In this document: in pieces, positions 1 through 12,269 of the stretch | Numbering within the stretch: the stretch's first letter is position 1 | Layout of the letters: every line of letters begins with the position of its first letter | NCBI GenBank assembly: GCA_029721515.1 | Contig: CM056556.1 | Location: forward strand, 10,498,098 to 10,562,097 | Source of the DNA: Synanceia verrucosa | Lineage: Eukaryota; Chordata; Actinopteri; Perciformes; Synanceiidae | DNA: 64,000 bases | Direction of reading: 5' to 3' | Notes under the pieces: model-generated | What the model saw: the letters and a program-made list of their open reading frames with translations, nothing else | Told to the model about the DNA's origin: nothing | Databases searched by the model: none | Program-made: the position numbers and the translations under genes

Positions 1-1623
1 CGTAAGAACATTATTATTTTACTCTACATTTATTTTGGGATTCTATTTTGAAGCAAAAACAATTCAGATAAACCTTTATTAAACCCACAGGGGGTAATTT
101 ACATCAACATCCTGATAATGTGATGAATTGAAAAGATTTTCTCAAAGGCTGGTTCCCCTGTATTATTAATCTGAATAAAAATATATAGTGACAATAAATC
201 CTACCATCATGAAGATTATAATGTTTTTAAATTTGAGAGAAAGTCATTTATGTTAAATTTTGAGTATTTAGTCTGTGATGACGTTGAATTGTGGCCTCTG
301 AAAGAATCAACATGTATAAATATGACGCCTGGGCAGATTTCATGCTTGTTTTGTTTCTGTGCTGTATGTTGTCAGCAGTTTGTATATATTGTATTCTGTC
401 TTGCCCATAAGCTCCATTGGTCAAGGTGGGGGAGGATGTCGGGGTCACAAGAGAGCTCTGTCTGGTTTTGGTGCACCGACGCAGGCACCTTTCAGACACC
501 TCTCTTCACCTGCCAACGTCCTCCATCTCTGGCAGACTCAATAAAGTGCAGCTAATTGGAAGGTGATGACAGCCAAGCCGGACCCAATTTATTGCAGTTT
601 GAAGACAACCCATTCACTTTCCCCTCTGTGGCCCGGACGAGCCCCGACTTCGGTGCGTTGCTTCCACCCACCCCTAAGCATACATTTGGCGCCTGATGTC
701 TGGTGACGGGACATTGAAACAAGCCATAAGGAGAAATGAATGAAGTGAATACCATGCATTCTTTCAAAAATACTGTTGGTAGATTAGCTTTACTGCTTAC
801 CTCGCCCTCTTTCAGTGATGTCAAAGGTATTCCTTCTTGTGGAAGCGGGTCGCAACAGTCCATGCGTTCCTCCAGTCTGGACTGCTGAAGTCAAATAAAA
901 TGTATTTTTCAATTTATAGTTTTCTTACATGCAGCATGTTTGTCACTAAGTGAATGAATTTAGGTGCTCAGAGTATTGAAATTGGGAAGCTACAGTATAT
1001 GTTGTATGAAATTGTATTGTATATGCATATTTAAATATGAATGGACTAACATCATGTATATCATGGTGTATACTTTGTTCACAACTGCTAGATTGCTGAA
1101 TCCTAAGCCTTGACACTTGTGATGTAGTCTGCCAAGAACATTAAGTATCCGAAAGTGATAAAGCTTCAATTTGCTAGACCATTAGACTAATTACTGCAAT
1201 AATTAAGTAACTACTTGATTAGAACTAATGGGTACCTAATTATCCAGGAAGAAAGGATCAGGTGGTAATTAATAGAGTCAAGCTGATGTCTTCTGACTTA
1301 CCAATGCCGATTACCAAACATACGGGACTGAAACTGGTGAGGACAAAAATGAAAAAAAGCAGTGTTTACCTAACCCCCTGTAGCGAAGGCAAACACTCTG
1401 TTAGTATCACATCACATGAGTGGATTGTTAATGATTGTTGGTAACAAGAACATTTTGCATCAATACATTATACAGGATGATTAGCCTGGATGTATTTTCT
1501 AATTTATCCCTGAGCAGAGCTTGATCTCAATAGTATTGATAATGATTACAGTATTATTCTGTACTTGACAGAAGTTATTTTGATAGATGGATGACATTTG
1601 TTTTCAGTTCTACACAAGCTTTG

Positions 1624-1626
<3 letters not shown>
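1..1626. other. AT-rich non-coding stretch, no gene recognised
   Basis: No open frame here resembles a known protein. Most of it is AT-rich. The part from about 420 to 860 is richer in GC and of mixed composition (pyrimidine-rich around 480-540, GC-rich around 620-680) and looks more like regulatory or conserved non-coding DNA than decayed repeat; that is a guess from composition only. Confidence 0.5.
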
Positions 1627-1664
<38 letters not shown>

Positions 1665-1672
1665 TGTGTGTG
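1627..1672. repeat. (TG)n microsatellite, interrupted
   Basis: Alternating TG runs through the span with a short CGCG interruption near its right end. Such tracts are length-polymorphic and can adopt Z-DNA. Confidence 0.95.
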
Positions 1673-4600
1673 GATAAAGCAGAAACTATAGCCAGTGAGC
1701 TGTTACTCAAACCTAGTAAAGGAATGGCTTGAACTTGGTTTTAATCACATTTCACAATGAACATCTCTCACGGACACAGAGAAAGATGAATTAGAGACAA
1801 ATCTAAAATTTATAGAATTCTACAATTTGCATAAAGTGTATTATCTAAACATGTAAGTGAAAAGTAAGGGTATTGAAAAGGTCATTAAAATTTAACTATA
1901 GTGAATGCAGAACATGGACATTATCTATCAATCCATCAATCTGCTACTTGCTTAATGTATAATTGTTATAAGACGGGCAGCAGTCAAGCCTAGTCTACAT
2001 ATAATATGCATGACTGTGAATGGAAGCTAAAGTGAAAGCTGACACTTTGTGATGTATAGTACTTTTTATATTAATGTTTGAATCATATGTGCCTGCAGGG
2101 TGGGCTATAAATTAAAATAGAGAATTGAGGTATTAATTTTTATGAGTCATCATCTATTTCCATTATGTATTTAAAAATGAAAGAATCACTGTTATTTGGA
2201 TTAAACAGACAAGCCGACACTGCGTTCCTTCAAGCAGACAGATTGAAGGTCAAAGGTGCATTTGGAAATCCTCCATTTTCCTTCAACAGCCTCACAAAGA
2301 ATATTGAAAACTGCAGCGTCATCCAGAATGGCTCATTCAGTCCTTTATTTAAAGCTGAAACCATCACTTTATTAATTGATTGACAGAATAATTCTATGAA
2401 TAATAATTATATTGATAATCGATTGTTTGGAATTTGACATGCAAAATTGGTCAATATGTCACAGTCCTTAAACTCTGTGCTGATGTGTCGTCACACGTTA
2501 TATTGTCAAAGTTAAAAAATAACAGCTTCAATCACTGACAAACTATGTTAGCATTAGTGATGGTTACATTCAAGTATGTAGGTAGACGTTAACGTTGGAA
2601 CATTCCCTCAAATAATGTAACGAAGCACAATACAAGATTGACAGTCCACCCTGTTTGTAGTTTGTGAGGTTACATACCTGACTGTTGATGTTCATAAAGT
2701 TTCAGGAATTTCAGTGTGAAAGTGGAACCGAACCAAGTGACCGAGTCCGCTTGGTAAGGTGTGAAAGCGACCTAAATGACTGATCGGAAAGATAATGTAT
2801 TACCTAACCTTAATTAGTAATGCATTGTAACCTTTTTTTGTGGTCATTTTAGTGCAGGTTTTCATATAGAGAAGCTCTTGTTTAGCTTGAAGGCATCACG
2901 GTGTGTAGTCGACATCCCACAACCTATCAAGGAAATCTCTGTTTTAGAAATGCTGCCATCCCAGTTGTGGGAATCACCTGGGGATCGTGCGATTACAAAT
3001 AAAAGGACAGTGAAGGAGAAGGTGTGGGGCCTCTTGTTGATGGCTCATGTGAGGGCCCCAATGAGGGTTTTTAACAAGATGAACAGTGAGGCCAGAGTTA
3101 CTGTACCTAAGATCTCTGCCTCTGCATATTCCTGTGAGAGGATGCCTTTTTATCTGAAGGCAGGATAAAAATACCATGCTTTGTGTGTGTTTCTGTCACA
3201 GTATGGCATTTGGAAAGTAGGGGCTCATATAACCGGAAACAGTGGTGTCAATTAATCAAAGGTTTATAGGCCGTGCTCTACAAAGTTTACTGCTTGAAAC
3301 ATGGGCACACTTGTATCTTCATACGTCTATTCAAGAGTCCGTGTTGAAACTTTATTTTCTTTATTTACACAACACAAATACATCCTAACTCAGTCAGTAT
3401 CCACTCCTCTCCCTGTACTCCAACACCATGCTGAATTGATATTCAGTCTAATCGTCTGCTAGGAGCTGATGTGATGTAAATGAAAGTAATTAGGGGAATG
3501 TCAAACATAATTAATAAAACAGGTCTAAGTTGTGAAAACAGTTGTCAGCAGAATGAATGAAGATTTTGCCTCTTGTCTCCCTGATGCTGCCCTCCCTTAT
3601 TTGCTGCTGTTCAATTAGGTCACAGATTGCTCCTAAGTTACCGCTCCCCTCTCACTTTCCCTTTTACCCTCTGTCTCTTGTTCTCACAGCCTTTCCTATT
3701 CTATGCATGGACCTGAGAGAGAGGAGGGGGGGACCATCCTGTGGAAGGGAAATAAATTTGCCTGTCCATCCACCGCCTGGATGAAATTAATTGCAGACTC
3801 CTCATGCTGTCTGGGTACAACTGGGGCATTAACATAAGCAATTTGCGTCCAACTTCTTCTGCCAGCTGTTTAATAGAGCATCGGACCTGGCCGATAAGGC
3901 TTAAGGTCCCTGACGCATTAGCATTTTCATAATATCAAAATATTATAGCACCATGATTTGCTAAAGCCCATTCATTATTGATAAGAACAAAAGGTTTTAT
4001 AAATTACAAAAGGGGAGCATGACCTATAATTATGGCAAGCAAATTAGGGTGTGCAGTAAAGTCAGTTACATTTTGAAGGAAAATAATGATGCAAGAGACC
4101 TTTCTCCTTCCCTCAGGATTGGAAAAATAATAGATTCCTTCACAGGCTCGCATGGGGTTGAGGTGTGTGCTCGCAGGTTCACGAGGGACAATGTCTGCAC
4201 AAGAAAGAGAGCAAGTGTCCATGGCCCGAACACCACTGCTGCATGCATAAAACGGACCATTAGGAGAGTTAGTTTTAGTTAATGAACATACTCAAACTAA
4301 GAAAAATATGTATAAACAAAAATAGTACAATCAAATAATCCTCACACACAGCTCCCAAAATCAGTGTTACAAATTTGTTTTTCAGGACCTGATTTTTGTC
4401 GGACAATGATTGTGAGGCATGCAATGATGATACATCCACTCTGCAAATCTGCAGAAATAATAAATGGCATAAGATATTTCTATATACTGACTATGACTCT
4501 GTTAAATCATACAGTGATAAATTTTGTATTATCATAATATTAACCTTATTTACTATAATTTTACATTTATCCATGTTACTTCAATCATTATTATAACTTG

Positions 4601-5446
4601 CAGTATATGGGGGCAGGTTGTTAGTTTTGTCAGGTTGTTGTCTAAATGCTAAAATCATTTTCCAGCAAATATAATGTATTTAATTGGGCCAAAATTCAAA
4701 TGATTTTTTTCTGCATGGCTACATATTTTATTTTTAATTATGTAAGGTGCCCTCTAGATGATTTATTTTCATATTGGTGTTGACCCTTGCACACCAACTC
4801 ACGCAATATAACATACAACATGTATTTTCTTATGTAGAAGTATAAGTATATTTTCATCATACTGTGCATCTGGGTGTACCTTTCATTTATTTATATTAAC
4901 ATAATTCATTTCACAGTTTAACTTTCTGCCTCATTATTGTGGAACAGGTCTTCATATCCTCTCTGTAAGTCAGACTTGATAATAAAACCAGTAAGTTGCA
5001 CCGTGTAAACAAAGCCATCTGGAAACGCTGTGAAACTTCACTTGAACTTCATTTTTCTCATCCTATCGTGACTCTCTGCACACAAACATGGTGTGTGTCT
5101 AACACCTGTGACACACATAGTTCCCTGCTTAGCTTTGGGTGGCTTTGTGTTAAGACTGGCAGATTAGCTCGTCAGACTCATGAAGTGTGTTGCTGTTGTC
5201 TGTCACATCTAATGCCTAATGTGTTTAAAACTAATCAACCAATAAGCTTTTTAATCTATAATACCTTTTTGGGCTACTTATAGGCAGCATAAAAATCTAT
5301 AAATATGTCATTGATAGATATTGATATGAACTTGTTCAACAGACATGGAGCAACATGAGAATTAATCTGAAGTTGGTTTTTTTTTTATTTTAAGTCCAAT
5401 ATCTTCTCTCCTTTTATTTCTGGTCTCAACCATCTCCTCATGGAAA
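1673..5446. other. Non-coding stretch with possible regulatory segments
   Basis: No gene is recognised. Frames up to about 96 codons occur on both strands and look like chance. Around 2395-2440 is AT-rich sequence of the 'ATCGATT' type seen in some fish MITEs, too short to call. Segments 2870-3170 and 3780-3990 have mixed composition without repeats and are candidates for conserved non-coding DNA; the second holds several homeodomain-type AATTA/TTAAT words. The rest shows nothing I can name. Confidence 0.45.
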
Positions 5447-5448
5447 TA
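5447..5448. repeat. TA target-site duplication, left copy
   Basis: TA sits directly outside the left inverted repeat and matches TA at 7056-7057. Tc1/mariner elements always insert at TA and duplicate it. Confidence 0.9.
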
Positions 5449-5499
5449 CAGTCATGGAAAAAATTATTAGACCACCCTTGTTTTCTTCAATTTCTTGTT
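5449..5499 (+). repeat. Tc1 terminal inverted repeat, left
   Basis: Begins CAGTCATGG and is matched in reverse complement by 7005-7055 at 49 of 51 positions, with the two differences adjacent near position 32. This is where the transposase would bind and cut. Confidence 0.95.
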
Positions 5500-5746
5500 A
5501 GTTTTAATGCCTGGCTCAACTAAAGGTACATTTGTTTGGACAATTATAATGATAACAACAAAAATAGCTCATGAGAGTTTAATTTAAGAACTAAGGATTA
5601 TTCATTTTCCATGGTTTTCTTGATAATAACCAAAATTACTTAAATTCTTACATCAATAGCTATGGCATTGTACCGCCAAAAACACTACTTTTAAGCATTC
5701 CATGTTTTCTTTTCTGTTTGCTTTAAACACATGATACACACAAGAG

Positions 5747-6774
5747 TTAATACTTGATTGCATAACCATTGTTTTTGATGACTGCAGCCATGCGTCTTGG
5801 CATGCTCTCCACCAGCTTCTGACATTGTTCTGCTGTCACAGCAGCCCATTCCTGTTGGACAAATTCAAACAAATTTTCTTTATTTTTGGGCTTGTGGTTC
5901 TCCATTTTGAGTTTGATGATTTTCCACAGGTTTTCAATTGATTAAGATCTGGTGATTGAGCAGGCCAAGGCATGGTGCAAATGTTGTGGTTCTCCATCCA
6001 GGCTTTAACTGACCTTGCCGTGTGGCAAGGGGCATTGTCTTGTTGGAAAATCCAGTCATTCGAGGCAGGAAAGAGTTTTCCAGCTGATGGAAGAAGACTG
6101 TTTTCAAGGGTAGTCCTGTACTTGACCTGGTTCATTCGGCCTTCACACAATTGCATTTGCCCTGTTCCACTCAGACTGAAACAACCCCAGATCATGACTG
6201 ACCCACCCCCATGTTTTACTGTAGGGGCAAGACAGTCTGGGTTGTAAGCTTCTCCAGGCTTCCTCCTAACCAGTAAGTTGGCTGGAGTGGGCATCAATTC
6301 AAAATTGGATTCATCACTGAAGAGAACCTTAGCCCAATCATCAACAGTCCAATCCTTGTGGTCTCGAGCAAAGAGTAACCGGGCCTTCCTCTGCCTTTCA
6401 TTGATGAAGGGCTTTTTGCGTGCTCTGTGTGACTTCAAACCAGCTTCAACAAGTCGGTTTCGAACTGTCCTTGCCGAGCAAGTCACATTTCTCGACAGTG
6501 CCCACTCATTTTTAAGGTCCCTGGAGGTCTGACGACGATTCCTGACACAGGAACGGATGAGTGCACGGTCATCTCGTGGGGTAGAAAGACGGTTCCTGCC
6601 ACGGCCAGGTAGCAATTTGGTAGTGCCATGTTCAGCTTGTTTTTTTTTGTTGTAATGAACGGCTGTCTTGGAGATCTTCAGTTTTTTCGCTACCTGTCTC
6701 TCACTCATGCCAATTTCCAGCAGTGCCAAGATGGCTGCCTTTGTTGCTTCACATAATTCTTTTGTTTTAGGCAT
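5747..6774 (-). pseudogene. Tc1 transposase, one frameshift
   Basis: Encodes the enzyme that cuts the element out and inserts it at TA. It starts at the ATG at 6774. The first 110 or so residues form the paired-type helix-turn-helix DNA-binding region, with a short AT-hook-like GRGR at 57-60. The catalytic domain follows: first Asp at 154 (LFSDES), the GGGSVMIWG motif around 189-197, second Asp at 246 (QQDNAPCHTA). Near 5940, just after SPDLN, one base is missing. The uninterrupted frame therefore stops at 5836 with an unrelated tail, giving 312 residues. The original frame continues to a stop at 5747, which would make about 342 residues, the usual Tc1 size. The lost frame holds the third catalytic residue, Glu, at about 281, exactly 34 residues after the second Asp (DD34E). 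As read, the product lacks that Glu and should be inactive. A sequencing error is the alternative. Confidence 0.95.
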
Positions 6775-6880
6775 TATGTGAGAGCTGACAACTTCTGAGT
6801 TGTGCTACGGCTTGAATGTAAGCAGGAAACCACTCTAGGCCTTTGCATGTGCAGTGCTGCTTGTGACATGAAATGGCCTC

Positions 6881-6887
6881 TTATATA
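6881..6887 (-). promoter_or_regulatory. Possible TATA box for the Tc1 transposase
   Basis: On the minus strand the sequence reads GGGTATATAAGAGG, about 110 bases upstream of the transposase ATG and inside the transposon. Position and match to the TATA consensus are good; no start site is shown. Confidence 0.4.
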
Positions 6888-7004
6888 CCCTGGGAATCAA
6901 TTAAGCTTAAGAATGTCAAATAGGACATAAAGTATTATGTGACCAGCTGCATTTTTTGTTGTGTTCATTGTATTATACGTTTAGTGGTACCAGATATTAG
7001 AATG

Positions 7005-7055
7005 AACAAGAAATTGAAGAAATTAAGGGTGGTCTAATAATTTTTTCCATGACTG
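7005..7055 (-). repeat. Tc1 terminal inverted repeat, right
   Basis: Ends CCATGACTG and is the reverse complement of 5449-5499 with two mismatches. TA at 7056-7057 completes the target duplication. Confidence 0.95.
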
Positions 7056-7057
7056 TA

Positions 7058-9395
7058 TATCTTGCTCTATAGCTGTTAAATCCTCTGCTGTGGTCACCAG
7101 CTAATTGTTAAATTGTCCGATGGCTGCTTGGTAGTGGGCTTGTAGCGTACAGTGGGCTTTATCAGAACTTTTCCCAGAAAACATCTGTCTGCTGCTGGAA
7201 CGGATGCTGATGAGGAGATTGATTACCCTAGCAACCCACCCCGTCAGAGTCCATTCACTGGAAACCCCATTGTTTAAATCTAAGTTGACAGAGGTCCCAT
7301 TTCTTCACTACGTTCTTTTAGTAATTGTGCTTCTCATTCATTATATTCGGTGTGTATGTGCTCATAGCAGTGGAGAAATTCTCAACTGAACTGGGGTTGG
7401 ATGTGCAAATCCATAATTTACCCATTTTGTTGTGACAACAACGCCTAATTCTTAATTTATCCAAGTCTTTCGATATCCTGAGGAATGGTAGCTCGTAGTC
7501 TGCCACATTTATATTTAGGTATGAGTGTGTGGCTCATTATTTGGAGTAGCTACATAGTAGTATAACCATTGGGAATTATAATCAGTTATCTCACTCATCC
7601 CTGTAAAGTGGACTCAAAGTTTGATTGCGTCCTATTGGGCCTGTCTAATCACTGCCACACTGTGTCCCAGAGTGCTCCAGGCTCCTTATCATTCATTAAC
7701 CTCTAACTGGGATGTCGCTCTGCCTCCACTCCCATTCAGTCATACAGAATTTAAACTCCTAGTTATATTTTGCAGTAGAAACAATGACCATGTAGAGAGA
7801 ATATATTGTGAATTCAGGGATTCGTTAAAGGTGACTCCACACTCTGTCCCCCTCTCAATTCCTCTCCATCTAATCTCCCTCTGTCTATAACAATAAGAAT
7901 TAATTAGCCTGCTTATTTTTCTCTGGTTGTAGAGAGGCTCCCCATCTGGATGGAAGACAGTCCTCTGTGTGCCTGATTAATGGCGCGGAGAGACAGTTGC
8001 CAGTTCTGAAGCCTTGCTGTCTGGCCCGGGTCAGAACTTCCAGAAGGCAACCTAATGTTAGTCCAAGAGAGAGAGAGAGGGAGGGAGAAGCCTTAGAGAT
8101 TAGTGTGCTCTTTTATAATGAGCAGGACCCACCTGAGTTAATTTTAGTTCTAACAATAAAAACTTCCCAATACAAAGTCATGAATAGATGCAGAGATGTG
8201 CACTTTTTATCTGTAAATGGAAATTATTTTACAAGTGGTACTTCAGAATGGACACACATGTCCTGGAGTTGTATAACTGTTGTTTTTAAATTCAGTTCCA
8301 TTCATATTGAAACTGTCATTTAGGAGCTGTAATGTATTCTGAAATATGTTTAATATTTTTAAATAAGAGAGATACTTTAAAGGAACAGAGCATTTTGGTA
8401 ACCTTGCATGGCAGCTGGATTCTCGCAGTGTTATGAGATCACACCAGAATCGTTGGACCAAATGTCCAAATCAGCATTCCTTGTGTGAGATGACACAGAA
8501 ATGTGACTGTTTTAAACAGCAGTGAGGAGAAGAGGCAGCTCCGGAAGAGGCAGTGTAGGTGTTTCAATCACATCAGTTATATCAGAACTGGAGAGTATTT
8601 CTTCATTGAAAGGAGAACAGAAGTTGATGGTTCCTCTAATGACCTGCCAAGTATTTTTTTGAAAGTGTCTGTTTCCAGAGACAGCATCATATCAAACATA
8701 TCTACACAGTCACTTGCCATGATGCTGCAGTAGCCCAAAATGGACCCAACACTGGATCTAGATTTAGCATTTGGCATTTTTACATCATCCACTGTGCGTG
8801 CTTGCCACACGGGGGAAATTTCAGTTTCAGTCTGCAACCTCAAATCCTATACTACTTTACATCATTTAGCAAACTCATTGGAAATAGAATGATGACTGTT
8901 TTAAAATACTTAAATTCACTAGGCAGGACTCTGTAATAACCAGGCTTCAGTTTGAAAGAACAGTCCAAAATATGATTTGATGTCATTGTTTTACTTATGT
9001 TACTGTATATACACAGTGTTCTGTGAAGCACTGCATGTGATTTTAGACAGCCAGTAGCCTGGACCAGAGAAAGGAAGGCATCTCTCTTGCCACTGGATCT
9101 TTGACTCATTTGTCACTAATATGTCAAAGAGAAGATGACATTTACAGCCTGGTGGAGTGAAGGCCTCTCAGCCCATCAGGTACCCCTGAAGTAATAAATG
9201 TTTACCTTTAAGAACAAGGTCTGCAGGGTCAGCCTTTTTTTCTTTATATGTGAGAAGGTTCCTTTGCTCATTGGGTTTTTATTTTCTCCAGCTTTCTTCA
9301 TATATTTATGAAGAGACAGACTAGTTTTTTGAAAATATTAACTTTTAAGCGGTGAAATATGTGTATCTATATATGTATATATACATGTGTATAAA
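7058..9395. other. Non-coding stretch, no gene recognised
   Basis: Open frames up to 118 codons show no protein-like pattern. A short (GA)n run lies at about 8069-8090. Around 8375-8470 is a segment beginning TTTAAAGGAACAG that recalls the ends of some fish MITEs, but I could not find its partner end. Nothing else stands out. Confidence 0.45.
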
Positions 9396-9413
9396 GTGTG
9401 TGTCTGTGTGTGC

Positions 9414-9448
<35 letters not shown>
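9396..9448. repeat. (TG)n microsatellite, interrupted
   Basis: TG repeats with short CTG and CGCG breaks. The long Cys/Val runs in translations here come only from the repeat. Confidence 0.93.
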
Positions 9449-9449
<1 letters not shown>

Positions 9450-9937
9450 ACGATCGGAACTGGTGCCTATAAAACCCATGACTGCCGTAGAGTCATTTGT
9501 CCTGCGATTACAACCTTATACATTGAGTACGTGAAGACACTGTGTAAACTGTCTACACTGACCTACATTGATAAAATGCAGACTTTTATTGAGTGTTTAT
9601 CCCCAAATGTCTGTATACAGACGAGAGCACACCAGCTAACACAACCCTTGCCTGAACAGTCTGTGAACTGAGCTAGTACTAAATCAATGGAAAGCTGCAG
9701 AAATGTGAAAGGGAGATGAAGAGAAAACCAATGTCTAGGCCTTGAGGGCCAAGATGCGCAACATCACACCAGACTCTTATCTGTGGACGTGACTTTCCCC
9801 TGAGAAGACCCTGCACTCCAGCAAACAGCAGGATTCAGAGGTATATCAGGTGCATGACCTTAGGGTTAGTGAAAGCTACAGCCAAGCAGCATGAGCTGAA
9901 AAAAGTCAGACACAGAACTACACATCATATGACCAGC

Positions 9938-9940
<3 letters not shown>
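9449..9940. other. Non-coding stretch, nothing recognised
   Basis: Mixed composition between two dinucleotide repeats. No gene, inverted repeat or named element seen. Confidence 0.4.

Positions 9941-9973
<33 letters not shown>
9941..9973. repeat. (CA)n microsatellite
   Basis: About 16 uninterrupted CA units. Confidence 0.95.
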
Positions 9974-9975
<2 letters not shown>

Positions 9976-11785
9976 ATAAACACTAGGTTGTATTAATCTG
10001 GGGTGGATGGATGGATTCATGATGGGATATTATCTATGCACATTTTACTTTTCTGTGCATTATATCAACATTATACATTGTTCCTACCGTCTGCAGTACC
10101 TACTAATTACTTAGGATGAGTCCATTTGAAATTGAATTTTACTTAATACTGATTGACTTTGCATTTTGCCAAAGCGTAATGCATAATATGCTGTATCTTT
10201 GAAAAAATAGATCCATTATCATTCAATTTTCCCCTCATTAACCTTTGGTTCATTGCTTAATGTGTCACAGGCCAAAGGCCATTGTAATCTCTCTCAATGG
10301 ACACACTGTTCTTGATCAATATGCTTCTTGCTCAGCAACTTGCATTGTTTTATTTTCCTGCTCGTGTTCCAGAGTAAGGTGTGAAAGGATCATTCCAAGT
10401 CTCAGAGGAGAGGCTTCTTTCAATATCCTCAAAGTAGCGGATCCCACCCACTCAATTGTTCTCTTCATAATCATATAAAAAGATTCAGGAAGAGTTGTTT
10501 TTTATTGTTGTTGTGTTTTTCCTCTGCTGAACAATGCCCTTCCGCCACAGGGTCCCATAACAGCCTACCAGTCTGTGCTCAGCACACCTCCTCCCCTCAT
10601 CCCACCCTTGCTATCTCGTTTTCCTCATCTGGCCCAGGCCCACTTCCACATCTACATCCCATTGTCTGAGTGAAGGCAGCACGCGCAGGGCTGGGGCCAG
10701 TCCAAACATACTCATCTCTTTCTCTGGATCACTGCCAGTATTCTTTGAAGAACGCAAATGTTGTTTCTTACCAAATCAGTTTAACACTTGTGTTTTAGCA
10801 CTGGAACAAAGATCGCACTTCTCGTCAAATAAGGGTTTATGTATTTTATTTACACAACTCTTGTATGTGTTGCGTTGTACGTTTGGATTCGTGCAAGCAT
10901 GTGTGTCGGAGAAACCAAATCCCAATCCATCATGCATTCCCCAAGGTGGGCCGGCCGGTGTGTGTGTGTTTGTCACTGTCCCCTGTCAGGAAAGAGGGTT
11001 GGAGCGTGTTCTCCGGACGAACCCCCTTCGGCTGAGGAAGTGCTCCTCTATATTGGCCTCTTTGTGGCTCGCTAATCGAGCTTTCCTGTCAGCAGGCTGC
11101 ACAGTCCCAGTGCAGGGTGCACTACGTGATACAGACCCACTCCGGTGCTCCAAGGGAAGTTCTGGGATCAGCAGATAACAGCGCAGCTCCCTCATCTAAC
11201 ACGCAGAGTGGTGTTGCCTCTCTCGCTCTCTCTGTCCTTGCATGAATAAGGAAAACACAGATTTTAACCATTAAAAAAAAAATCCATTATTCAGAGCTCC
11301 TGACTGCCAAATAGTCTCCTTTGGAAAACCCCATAGTTTCCTTTAAACCTTTTGAAGTGTGTGTGTTTTACTAAACATGTGCATTTTTGCATTACACTGT
11401 CTGTTCTGGATGGCCAGTATTGTGATTAAAACACTCTTTTATCCCTCCCGCCTGCATTTTGTACTCCACAGTGGGCCATCGTGCAAACTGTAGCCCTCTT
11501 TACAAATGTAAGCAGACTTTAGTGCTATCTGAGCAGAGTGGTCACGAAGGACCCATGTTCTGGTATTCAAAACCAATTATAAAATAATAATCCGTAGGTG
11601 TCACTTCTATTTAAATTTTCCGGTCATTCAAGCATTCACAGAAATGTCATGGGATTTTCCAAGGACACTGTGGCAGATATCGTAGTAATGACATGACTGA
11701 ATTTCTGATTTTCTCACGTGTCCTTGGCAGTTTATTTTACACAGTATATTAGTGGTCACATTACATCCACAATGCAAGTATGTTT
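9974..11785. other. Non-coding stretch, GC-richer part near 10.9-11.2 kb
   Basis: No gene recognised. The stretch 10880-11210 is clearly richer in GC than its surroundings and is open for up to 105 codons in overlapping frames on both strands, which is more typical of composition than of coding. It has no splice pattern or domain I can identify. It may be regulatory. Confidence 0.4.
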
Positions 11786-11793
11786 AGTTGTCT
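11786..11793. repeat. 8-bp target duplication of the outer hAT element, left
   Basis: AGTTGTCT lies just outside the left end and corresponds to AGTTGTCC at 13165-13172, seven of eight matching. Eight-base duplications are the rule for hAT elements. Confidence 0.75.
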
Positions 11794-12269
11794 TAGGGGC
11801 AGGCAATATGGCCAAAAATTTATATCACGGTATAATTTGAACCATAGATGGTAGACGGTGTATATATATATGACGGTATACTTTGGTATGTAAATACAGC
11901 ATAACAGTTTCTTAATGGTTACCATAGCACATGCTAAAAGCATTCAAGCATGTTATTTTTTGAAACTGTTAAATAGCATAAAGGTCAAGAATGTTACTTC
12001 AAGAAAATTTATTGTGCAAAACTGTAATTGCAGAAAACATAAAATAAGTAATAATAGTAACAGTAACAACAGTACTGCCTTCAGTATTAGCCTTACACAA
12101 AGTCTGCTAGCTTAATGCTAACACATAATAGAACACCTAATAGATGGGCTAATGTAAATTAGCATTGTGACCGCGGTCATTTTAACTTGTTAAACAAATG
12201 GCTATATTCAACACAAACAGTGCACCAACACACAGAGCAGAATGTATGACAACCAACAATACTGACAGG

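Larger units (their letters stand above)
5449..7055 (-). mobile_element. Tc1/mariner DNA transposon, almost complete
   Basis: A 1,607-bp element with both ends present, flanked by TA. Its ends are 51-bp inverted repeats (5449-5499 and 7005-7055) with two mismatches. It holds a single transposase gene on the minus strand. Length, simple terminal repeats, TA duplication and a DD34E-type transposase all fit the Tc1 group common in fish. The near-identical ends suggest a fairly recent insertion. The copy is probably not autonomous, because the gene carries a frameshift, but it could still be moved by transposase from another copy. Confidence 0.96.

Noticed and set aside
2700..2775. GTGTGAAAG direct repeat around a CCGAACC-type segment
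   Set aside because: Two 9-base matches within 70 bp with nothing else to define an element; may be chance or a repeat scrap.
5972..6532. Plus-strand frames of 91 and 84 codons
   Set aside because: They are antisense shadows of the Tc1 transposase.
9352..9671. Cys/Val-rich small protein
   Set aside because: The Cys-Val run is the translation of a (TG)n microsatellite; the rest has no domain.
10839..11195. Overlapping frames on both strands in GC-richer DNA
   Set aside because: Open in several frames at once, with no domain or splice structure; explained by composition.
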